Under the pieces are notes generated by a model, which ran no database searches, was not told where the DNA came from, and saw nothing but the letters and a program-made list of their open reading frames with translations. This document shows, one piece after another, positions 1 through 6,781 of a DNA stretch of 64,000 nucleotides. Position 1 is the first letter of the stretch. The number at the start of each line of letters is the position of its first letter. The translations under genes and the position numbers were made by a program. The DNA comes from Rhizobium metallidurans (GTDB taxonomy: Bacteria; Pseudomonadota; Alphaproteobacteria; Rhizobiales; Rhizobiaceae), in assembly GCF_014196505.1 (NCBI RefSeq), contig NZ_JACIDW010000017.1:30471-94470 (forward strand), read 5' to 3'.

Positions 1-246
1 GCCGTTGATCTTGACTTCGGTGCCGGACCACTTGCCGAACAGAACGCGGTCGCCAGCCTTTACGTCGAGAGCGACGACCTTGCCGGACTCGTCACGAGCG
101 CCGGTGCCGACGGCGACGATTTCGCCTTCCTGCGGCTTTTCCTTGGCGGTGTCAGGAATGATGATGCCGCCCTTGGTCTTTTCTTCGGACTCAACGCGGC
201 GAACAACGACGCGATCGTGAAGGGGGCGGAAGTTGGTGCTTGCCAT
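1..246 (-). CDS. groES: GroES co-chaperonin, 3' end cut by window edge
   Basis: Co-chaperonin that caps the GroEL folding chamber in the cytoplasm. The first 82 residues are visible, starting MASTNFRPLHDRVVVRR, with the mobile-loop region (ESEEKTKGGIIIPDTAKEKP) and the following KVVALDVKAGDRVLFGKWSG stretch, all typical of a roughly 98-104 residue GroES. The gene runs off the left edge, so about 16-20 residues are missing. The start is the ATG at 246. The usual partner groEL would lie beyond the left edge on the same strand. A CIRCE operator 59 bp upstream indicates HrcA control and heat-shock induction. Confidence 0.97.
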   Translation of the reverse strand, partial: MASTNFRPLHDRVVVRRVESEEKTKGGIIIPDTAKEKPQEGEIVAVGTGARDESGKVVALDVKAGDRVLFGKWSGTEVKING

Positions 247-304
247 TGTCTAATCCCTCGATCAAATGACACTCGCAGGCCGATATGGCCCACACGGATG
301 GGTG

Positions 305-331
305 TTAGCACTCTCCTCTGGTGAGTGCTAG
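305..331 (-). promoter_or_regulatory. CIRCE operator (HrcA site) of groES
   Basis: The inverted repeat TTAGCACTC - 9 nt - GAGTGCTAG matches the CIRCE consensus TTAGCACTC-N9-GAGTGCTAA with one mismatch. It lies just upstream of groES in the expected place. CIRCE is the binding site of the heat-shock repressor HrcA. Confidence 0.93.
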
Positions 332-687
332 CGACCTGCATTTAGGAGCGCCCATCTGGGGAGTCAAGGGAAGCGGTCGTAATTTTCCGACGCCCCGTCT
401 CTATAGCCGTTTGATGGCAAAGTTGTGAACCTGTCGCCCACGCCTTCCGGGCGGGAAAACGCGCCAATGGTTAATGCCCGAAAGGGGAGGGCGATGTCCG
501 TTTCTCAGCCCCGGCATCGTGATCCGTCATTGTCATAAACCCGTGTCCGGAATTTGCGACATGCGATCGGGCAGCGCCGGCTCGCTCGCGCCGTCGGGCC
601 GGGGCCAGTCCAGGATTGTCCGGCCCCGATGCGGGTGATATCGAGCGACGGGGCAGCCGGCAGAGGTCGGAAAACGAGAGCGAATTG
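332..687. other. Intergenic region groES-chrA, nothing further recognised
   Basis: About 350 bp between the groES operator and chrA. The open frames here are minus-strand shadows extending into chrA and lack a plausible ribosome binding site. Promoters for both divergent genes must lie here, but I cannot place them confidently. Confidence 0.5.
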
Positions 688-2106
688 ATGAGCGTGGACG
701 GAGCGGTGATGGCGGATGACAGCGTGGCATCGGTGCCGCTTGTCGAGGCTGTCCGTGTCTGGGCCAGGATCGGCTGTCTGAGCTTCGGCGGTCCCGCCGG
801 CCAGATCGCCCTGATGCACCGGACCATCGTCGACGAAAAGCGCTGGATCTCCGAGGACCGCTTCCTGCACGCACTGAACTACTGCATGCTGCTGCCGGGA
901 CCCGAGGCGCAGCAGCTCGCCACCTATATCGGCTGGCTGATGCATGGCGTGCGCGGCGGCATCCTCGCCGGCCTGCTCTTCATCCTGCCGGGCTTCGTCG
1001 TGATGCTCGGGCTTTCGGCTCTTTACGCCGTCTTCCAGGAAACCGCCTGGCTTCCCGCCCTGTTCTTCGGGCTCAAGGCGGCCGTTCTCGCCGTCGTCGT
1101 CGAGGCCTTGCTGCGCCTTGCCCGCCGCGCCCTGAAGACCCGCGTGCACTATTACATCGCGATTGCATCGTTCCTGGCGCTGTTCATGCTGAACGCGCCG
1201 TTCCCCATCGTCGTCATCCTCGCCGGCCTCACAGGCTTCGCGCTGCACCGCTACGCCAGCCGCAACGCGCCGGCTGAAGCCGTCCAGGCCCGGGCATCGC
1301 AACGCCGCTTGCCCGCCTTCACGACCCACACGGTCGCCCGGCCACTCCTTGTTCTCGTCTTCTGGATCCTCGTCTGGCAGGCGCCGCTGCTTTTCGTCCG
1401 CAATCTGGAGGCTCCGACCGATCTGATCGCCGAGACGCTCAGCGGCGAAACCAATGTCTTCGGCGCGCTCTTCATCTTCTTCTCCAAGATGGCGGTCATC
1501 ACTTTCGGCGGCGCCTATGCGGTTCTCTCCTATGTCGCGCAGGTCGCTGTCGGCCAGTATGCCTGGCTGCAGCCGGGCGAGATGCTGGATGGTCTGGCCC
1601 TGGCCGAAACCACGCCCGGCCCCCTGGTGCTCGTTCTCTGTTTCGTCGGCTTCCTCGCCGGCTACCGCAACCCGCTCTTCATGGCGCCGCTGCTGGGCGG
1701 CGCGCTTGGCGCCGCGCTGGTTGCCTGGGCCACCTTCGTGCCAAGCTTCGTCTGGATCTTCGCCGGCGCGCCCTACATCGAGAAGCTGCGCAACAACGCC
1801 GCCCTGACCGCGGCCCTGTCAGCCATCACCGCCGCCGTCGTCGGCGTCATCCTCAACCTGTCGCTCTGGTTCGGCCTGCACGTGCTCTTCGCCGAAGTCG
1901 GCCGGATATCGCTTCTGTCACGCGGCGCGGGCCTTCCCGTCGTCAGTTTCGCCTGGCCGCAATGGGCAACGCTCGACATAGCGGCGCTGGCGATCTTCGT
2001 GATCGCGTCCATCCTTTTGTTTTACGTCAAGATGGGCATGGTCAAGGTGTTGGGGCTCTCGGCCGCCGCCGGCCTCGCCATCAAGGGGGCGGCTCTTCTG
2101 CTCTGA
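688..2106 (+). CDS. chrA: Chromate transporter, ChrA family (two CHR domains)
   Basis: Inner-membrane transporter of the CHR superfamily, whose characterised members export chromate. The protein of about 472 residues is the long bidomain type. The N-terminal CHR half carries SFGGPAGQIALMHR and the motif LLPGPEAQQLATYIG; the C-terminal half repeats the pattern with ITFGGAYAVLSYV and AETTPGPLVLVL. Many hydrophobic segments fit 10-12 membrane passes. I prefer ATG 688; ATG 709, with GGAG five bases upstream, is an equally good start and gives 465 residues. An upstream in-frame ATG at 616 would add a charged leader unlike the family. It is followed on the same strand by a HAD phosphatase after a 119 bp gap. 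Substrate specificity cannot be read from sequence. Confidence 0.9.
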   Translation: MSVDGAVMADDSVASVPLVEAVRVWARIGCLSFGGPAGQIALMHRTIVDEKRWISEDRFLHALNYCMLLPGPEAQQLATYIGWLMHGVRGGILAGLLFILPGFVVMLGLSALYAVFQETAWLPALFFGLKAAVLAVVVEALLRLARRALKTRVHYYIAIASFLALFMLNAPFPIVVILAGLTGFALHRYASRNAPAEAVQARASQRRLPAFTTHTVARPLLVLVFWILVWQAPLLFVRNLEAPTDLIAETLSGETNVFGALFIFFSKMAVITFGGAYAVLSYVAQVAVGQYAWLQPGEMLDGLALAETTPGPLVLVLCFVGFLAGYRNPLFMAPLLGGALGAALVAWATFVPSFVWIFAGAPYIEKLRNNAALTAALSAITAAVVGVILNLSLWFGLHVLFAEVGRISLLSRGAGLPVVSFAWPQWATLDIAALAIFVIASILLFYVKMGMVKVLGLSAAAGLAIKGAALLL

Positions 2107-2225
2107 AGGTGCGTCGGAGCGCATCGGGTCGCAAGAATTTCATACTCCCGCATTGCAAAATTTCTTGCCATCCAGGCGGGGCTTTGCCATGTCAGCCTTC
2201 ATCGAATGAAAACCGGGACTTGGAA

Positions 2226-3074
2226 ATGGCGCAGCGCATCGAGAATTTCGCAGAGATCACCAGCCACTATGACGCGGTGTTCTGCGATGTGTGGGGCGTG
2301 CTGCATAACGGCGTTTCGCTCTTTCCGAAGGCCGCCGCCGCCCTGCAGGCCGCGCGCGAGGCCGGCCTGACGGTCGTCCTGATCACCAATTCACCGCGCA
2401 TCGCGCCGCTGGTCGTCGATCAGCTCCGCCACATCGGCATCCAGGACGAGGCCTATGATCGCATCGTCACCTCCGGCGATGTGACCCGCGGCCTGATCGC
2501 CGAGGGCCCGAAGAAGGTCTTCCTGCTCGGCCCGGATCGCGACATCGCCATCATCGAGGGCATCGGCGTCACCCGCGTTTCCGCCGAGGAGGCCGATTGC
2601 GTCGTCTGCACCGGCTTCTTCGACGACGAGACAGAGACGCCCGAGGATTACACCGACATGTTGAAGGCCTTCCAGGCCCGCGACATCCCGATGATCTGCG
2701 CCAACCCCGACCTGATTGTCGAGCGTGGCCACAAGATGATCCCCTGCGCCGGCGCCATGGCCGCCTACTACGATCAGCTCGGCGGCAAGACCCGCATTGC
2801 CGGCAAGCCGCACAAGCCGATTTATGACGCCGTGCTTTCGGTTGCCCGCGAAATCCGCGGCGACCTCAAGATGGACCGCATCCTGGCGATCGGCGACGGC
2901 ATGCCGACCGACGTGCGCGGCGCTCTCGATTACGGCCTCGACCTCCTTTATATCAGCGGCGGCATCCACGCGGCCGAATACACGCTGAACGGCGAAACCG
3001 ACGAGGCGATCCTCACCGCCTATCTCGAACGCGAGAAGGCAACGCCGAAATGGTGGATGCCACGTCTGGCGTGA
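2226..3074 (+). CDS. HAD superfamily phosphatase, class IIA (TIGR01459-like)
   Basis: Cytoplasmic phosphatase of the haloacid dehalogenase superfamily, about 282 residues. Motif I is FCDVWGVLHNG near residue 21, with Asp nucleophile; motif II is ITNSPR; the conserved lysine lies in GKPHKPIYD; motif IV is GDGMPTDVRGA. This arrangement with a cap between motifs II and III is the NagD-like class IIA pattern found in a family widespread in alphaproteobacteria. The start at ATG 2226 (MAQRIENFAEITSHYD) fits the family; the frame is open for 264 bases further upstream but those residues look non-coding. It lies 70 bp before ribF on the same strand, so FMN or another sugar/nucleotide phosphate is a possible substrate, but that is only inference. 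Confidence 0.88.
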   Translation: MAQRIENFAEITSHYDAVFCDVWGVLHNGVSLFPKAAAALQAAREAGLTVVLITNSPRIAPLVVDQLRHIGIQDEAYDRIVTSGDVTRGLIAEGPKKVFLLGPDRDIAIIEGIGVTRVSAEEADCVVCTGFFDDETETPEDYTDMLKAFQARDIPMICANPDLIVERGHKMIPCAGAMAAYYDQLGGKTRIAGKPHKPIYDAVLSVAREIRGDLKMDRILAIGDGMPTDVRGALDYGLDLLYISGGIHAAEYTLNGETDEAILTAYLEREKATPKWWMPRLA

Positions 3075-3144
3075 GCCCCTCGCGCAACGGCCGCGAGCCC
3101 AAAGCCTGCTTGTCTAAGCCAGAAGCATCAGTAAAGTCTGCCCG

Positions 3145-4131
3145 ATGACCGTCTTTCACCGCAACGAAACCCGAGAGCCCTTGCCCGATCACTTGCACGG
3201 CGGCGTGGTCGCCATCGGCAATTTCGACGGTGTGCATCGCGGTCATCAGTCGGTGCTGGAACGTGCGCTCGAGATCGCGCAGGCGCGCGGTGTTCCGGCC
3301 CTCGTGCTGACATTCGAGCCGCATCCGCGCACGGTCTTCAACCCGCAGGCGCCGGTGTTCCGCCTGACGCCCGCGCCGTTGCGCGCCCGCATCCTGGAGG
3401 CCATGGGTTTCGGCGCGGTCATCGAATACCCCTTCGACCGCGCCTTTTCGCAGCGCTCGGCCGACGATTTCATCCATTCGATCCTGAAGGATTGGCTCTG
3501 TGCCTCCGAGGTCGTCACCGGCTTCGATTTCCATTTCGGTCGCGGCCGCGAAGGGGGGCCGGCTTTCCTCATGGAGGCCGGCAACAAATACGGTTTCGGC
3601 GTCACCCTGATCGACGCCTTTCGCGACGAGAATTCCGACGTCGTCTCCTCGAGCCGCATTCGAGCGCTCTTGAAGGCGGGCGAGGTCAACGAGGTCGCCG
3701 GCCTGCTCGGCTATCACTACACGGTCGAATCCGAGGTGATCGGCGGCGAAAAGCTCGGCCGCCAGCTGGGCTTCCCGACGGCCAACATGCGCCTTCCGAC
3801 CGAGGTCGAGCTGAAGCCCGGCATCTATGCCGTGCGCTTCCGCTTCGAGGACGGCACGATGCATGACGCGGTGGCGAGCTATGGCCGCCGCCCGACGGTC
3901 ACCGACAACGGCGCGCCGCTGCTCGAGACCTATGTGTTCGATTTCTCCGGCGACCTCTACGGCCAGATCTGTTCCGTCTCCTTCTTCTCCTACCTGCGCC
4001 CCGAACTGAAGTTCGACGGTCTGGAACCGCTGGTCGAGCAGATGAACCGCGACAAGGACGAGGCGAGGGCGGTCCTGTCGGGCCTCCAGCCGATCAGCGC
4101 GCTCGACCGCAAGCTCTGCGGCCTCGCCTAG
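3145..4131 (+). CDS. ribF: Bifunctional riboflavin kinase / FAD synthetase
   Basis: Makes FMN from riboflavin and ATP and then FAD from FMN and ATP. The 328-residue protein has an N-terminal nucleotidyltransferase domain with GNFDGVHRGHQSVL near residue 27 and the SSSRIRALLKAGEV motif near 173, followed by the C-terminal riboflavin kinase domain with GRQLGFPTANM near 207 and the Gly/Tyr pattern PGIYAVRFRF. Length and domain order are standard for RibF. ATG 3145 begins MTVFHRNE. It follows the HAD phosphatase at a short distance, and ileS lies 2.6 kb downstream, a neighbourhood typical of rhizobia although a symporter and a toxin-antitoxin pair lie between. Confidence 0.96.
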   Translation: MTVFHRNETREPLPDHLHGGVVAIGNFDGVHRGHQSVLERALEIAQARGVPALVLTFEPHPRTVFNPQAPVFRLTPAPLRARILEAMGFGAVIEYPFDRAFSQRSADDFIHSILKDWLCASEVVTGFDFHFGRGREGGPAFLMEAGNKYGFGVTLIDAFRDENSDVVSSSRIRALLKAGEVNEVAGLLGYHYTVESEVIGGEKLGRQLGFPTANMRLPTEVELKPGIYAVRFRFEDGTMHDAVASYGRRPTVTDNGAPLLETYVFDFSGDLYGQICSVSFFSYLRPELKFDGLEPLVEQMNRDKDEARAVLSGLQPISALDRKLCGLA

Positions 4132-4304
4132 GTCGCTTCCACACCGAAATCGGAGATCGCGGAACGGCGGTGCCTGACGCCGCCATCGACGAACTGTGTC
4201 TTTTTCGCGGCGACAACGCTTGCCGTGACGTGCGGCTGGCATATGTCATCTATCTGATAAGACGCGGATAAGCTGCGCCGGATCCCGCGAAAGGCACTCT
4301 CCTC

Positions 4305-4502
4305 ATGGACAAAAGATTTGGAACGGCGGCCTGCTGGCTGCTCATCATTCCCTATATCGGGCTGCTCTGGGTCCCCTTCTACAATTTCCGCGATCCCGTG
4401 CTCTTCGGCTTCCCCTTCTTCTACTGGTATCAGCTCCTCTGGGTGCCGATCACCGCCTTCCTGACCTGGATCGCCTACCGGAGCATGCGCAATGACGACT
4501 GA
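4305..4502 (+). CDS. Small DUF3311 membrane protein
   Basis: A 65-residue protein with two hydrophobic segments (about residues 8-25 and 39-58) and the aromatic WVPFYNF and FPFFYWYQLLWVP patterns of the DUF3311 family. These small proteins are commonly encoded immediately before a sodium:solute symporter and are thought to be an accessory part of the transporter. Here its last 11 bases overlap the start of the symporter gene, which strongly suggests translational coupling. Its biochemical role is not established. Confidence 0.85.
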   Translation: MDKRFGTAACWLLIIPYIGLLWVPFYNFRDPVLFGFPFFYWYQLLWVPITAFLTWIAYRSMRNDD

Positions 4503-5967
4503 TCTCAACGTCACGGCGCTCAGCGTCTTCCTCTTCTTTTTCGTCCTCGTCACCGTCATGGGCTTCGTCGCCTCGCGCTGGCGCAAGCCCGAAACGCTCG
4601 CCCATATCGACGAATGGGGCCTCGGCGGCCGCTCCTTCGGCACCTGGATCACCTGGTTCCTGGTCGGCGGCGATTTCTACACCGCCTATACCGTCATCGC
4701 CGTTCCGGCGCTGGTCTATACCGTCGGCGCCTACGGCTTTTTCGCGCTGCCCTACACGATCGTCGTCTATCCCTTCGTCTTCATGGTCATGCCGGTGCTC
4801 TGGAAGCGGGCGCGGGACTTCGGCTATGTCACGGCCGGTGACGTCGTCCACGGCCAGTACGGCTCGCGCGGGCTGGAACTCGCGGTCGCCGCCACCGGCG
4901 TCATCGCCACCATGCCCTATATCGCCCTGCAACTCGTCGGCATGACGGCGGCGCTGAAGGCGCTCGGCCTGAATGGCGAGGTGCCGCTCGCCATCGCCTT
5001 CATCGTGCTCGCGCTCTACACCTATTCGGCGGGTCTCAGGGCGCCGGCGCTGATCGCCTTCGTCAAGGACATCATGATCTATATCGTGGTGATCGCCGCC
5101 GTGGCGCTGATCCCGTCGAAGCTCGGCGGCTATGCCAATGTCTTCGCCTCCGCCGACGCCGCCTTCCAGGCCAAGGGCTCCGGCAGCCTGCTGCTCGGCT
5201 CCAACCAGTATGTCGCCTATGCGACGCTGGCGCTCGGCTCGGCACTCGCCGCCTTCATGTATCCGCACACGCTGACAGGCATCTTCGCCTCCAACAGCGG
5301 CAACACCATCCGCAAGAACGCGGTGCTGCTGCCCGCCTATACGCTGCTGCTCGGCCTCTTGGCCCTGCTCGGCTACATGGGCCACGCCGCCGGCCTCAAG
5401 CTCGACAGCGCCAACGACGTGGTGCCGGCACTGTTCCAGACGCTCTTCCCCAGCTGGTTCGCCGGCTTTGCCTTCGCGGCGATCGCCATCGGCGCGCTGG
5501 TGCCTGCGGCGGTGATGAGTATCGGCGCCGCCAATCTCTTCACCCGCAATTTCTGGAAGGCCTACGTCAATCCCGAGGTCGACCCGGCGGGCGAGGCGAA
5601 GGTCGCGAAGATGACCTCGCTCGTGGTCAAGGTCGGCGCGCTTCTGGTCATCGTCTTCCTCCCCACCCAGTTCGCCCTCGACCTGCAGCTTCTGGGCGGC
5701 ATCTGGATACTGCAGACGCTCCCGGCCCTGGTCTTCGGCCTCTACACCAACTGGTTCCGCGCCCCGGGCCTGCTCGCCGGCTGGTTCGTCGGCTTCTTCG
5801 GCGGCACGCTGCTGGTCTGGATCAACGGCCTGAAGCCCCTGCAGCCGGTGACGATGGGAGAGACCTCGTTCACCGTCTATATCGGGCTGCTGGCGCTGGC
5901 GGTGAACATCATCGTCGCGGTGGTGGTGAATGCTGTGGCGCCGGGCAAGGCCGTGGCGCGGGCTTGA
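4492..5967 (+). CDS. Sodium:solute symporter family permease, possibly MctP-like
   Basis: Inner-membrane secondary transporter of the SSS family, 491 residues, with about 13 hydrophobic segments. The N-terminal region contains EWGLGGRSFGTWITWFLVG and the conserved DFYTAYTVIAVPALVY segment, followed by a YVTAGDVVHGQYGSRGL loop. The sequence is reminiscent of the rhizobial monocarboxylate permease MctP, which takes up pyruvate, lactate and some amino acids, but I cannot confirm substrate from sequence. It starts at ATG 4492 inside the DUF3311 gene and is transcribed with it. There is no linked MctRS-type two-component regulator in the window. Confidence 0.86.
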   Translation: MTTDLNVTALSVFLFFFVLVTVMGFVASRWRKPETLAHIDEWGLGGRSFGTWITWFLVGGDFYTAYTVIAVPALVYTVGAYGFFALPYTIVVYPFVFMVMPVLWKRARDFGYVTAGDVVHGQYGSRGLELAVAATGVIATMPYIALQLVGMTAALKALGLNGEVPLAIAFIVLALYTYSAGLRAPALIAFVKDIMIYIVVIAAVALIPSKLGGYANVFASADAAFQAKGSGSLLLGSNQYVAYATLALGSALAAFMYPHTLTGIFASNSGNTIRKNAVLLPAYTLLLGLLALLGYMGHAAGLKLDSANDVVPALFQTLFPSWFAGFAFAAIAIGALVPAAVMSIGAANLFTRNFWKAYVNPEVDPAGEAKVAKMTSLVVKVGALLVIVFLPTQFALDLQLLGGIWILQTLPALVFGLYTNWFRAPGLLAGWFVGFFGGTLLVWINGLKPLQPVTMGETSFTVYIGLLALAVNIIVAVVVNAVAPGKAVARA

Positions 5968-6010
5968 GCGTGTTGTGAGGGGAGGACCGCGGGTGATGCC
6001 GCGGCCTTCC

Positions 6011-6208
6011 TCAAAGCTTTCCCTTGTAACCGGCGTCTTTCAGGATCGCGTTAGCCGTATGACGGCTTTGGAGATTGCGCGGCACCAAAAGCATCTTCTT
6101 GGTGTCAGGCGATTGCCATTTCTCGTGCGATCCCTTAGCATTCTTCAGATAGACGTAGCCGAGGGCGGAAATGATCTCGCAGACAATCTTGTAATAGCCC
6201 TCGGCCAT
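6011..6208 (-). CDS. hicA: HicA-like mRNA interferase toxin
   Basis: Putative toxin of a type II toxin-antitoxin pair, 65 residues. It has the small HicA double-stranded RNA-binding fold signature: a helix, then a strand with the catalytic-type histidine in KGSHEKW near residue 26, and the conserved VPRNLQSRHTANAILKDAG segment. HicA toxins cleave mRNA. Its ATG follows directly after the stop codon of the upstream antitoxin gene, so the two are translated from one message. The pair sits between the SSS symporter and ileS on the opposite strand to both. Confidence 0.85.
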   Translation of the reverse strand: MAEGYYKIVCEIISALGYVYLKNAKGSHEKWQSPDTKKMLLVPRNLQSRHTANAILKDAGYKGKL

Positions 6209-6463
6209 TCAGGCCGCCGCGACATGTGGGGTCGGGCGTTGCCAGAGAATCGCTGGAACGAGATCTTTCAGCGGCGTGTCGGCAAGGTCGGATGAGGACA
6301 TGTGATTGGCGATGATCAGGTCGATGGCGCTGTCGAAGATGATGTCCTCGAACGCGTCTATATCGGCCGTTTCGATATGGAGCCCTTCGATATCGCTCTC
6401 GGAATAGAAGACCTTGGCCTCCTCGTCCCAGATTGCCTTGATGAAAAAGGTGCGTTTCACCAT
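6209..6463 (-). CDS. hicB: DUF1902 / HicB-like antitoxin
   Basis: Putative antitoxin of 84 residues. It begins MVKRTFFIKAIWDEEAKVFY, followed by SDIEGLHIETADIDAFEDII, which is the DUF1902 / HicB pseudo-RNase H pattern. The C-terminal part is short and I see no clear DNA-binding domain, so autoregulation may require another arrangement. It lies upstream of the toxin, the reverse of the classical hicA-hicB order, but common for DUF1902 pairs. GAGG lies a suitable distance upstream of the ATG at 6463. Confidence 0.82.
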   Translation of the reverse strand: MVKRTFFIKAIWDEEAKVFYSESDIEGLHIETADIDAFEDIIFDSAIDLIIANHMSSSDLADTPLKDLVPAILWQRPTPHVAAA

Positions 6464-6633
6464 CGAAAGAGCCTCTGTGTTGCCGTGGCCTCAATATATA
6501 GCATCGGCGGTGACGCACAACGGTAGCAGAGGGCGGAGCTGCACCAATTCTCCTCTTCCTTTTCCACGTAAAAGCGCCTATGAACCGGCGCGATGAACAC
6601 ATTCCGGCTGGCGATCACGATACGAATTATCGG

Positions 6634-6677
6634 CCCGGCCTTCCGCGCGCGCTAAGCGGCCGGAAGGTCCGGGTTTT
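6634..6677 (+). terminator. Strong hairpin followed by TTTT upstream of ileS
   Basis: Arms CCCGGCCTTCCG (6634-6645) and CGGAAGGTCCGGG (6661-6673) pair with one bulged T, and TTTT follows. It lies about 105 bp before the ileS start in the same direction. It could be a terminator, an attenuator in an ileS leader, or the end of the transcript leaving the hicBA promoter region. Confidence 0.35.
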
Positions 6678-6781
6678 CGGCGCTCGACCTCAGAGCGCTT
6701 CCGCCACCACGATATTTCCAAGTCCGTTGCGCCCGTTTGCGAGGCGTAAAGCACGATCGCTAGAAGAGACGATTGCCAGAC

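Noticed and set aside
505..1329. 274-residue minus-strand frame over chrA
   Set aside because: Antisense shadow of chrA with glycine/arginine/aspartate-rich composition and no domain.
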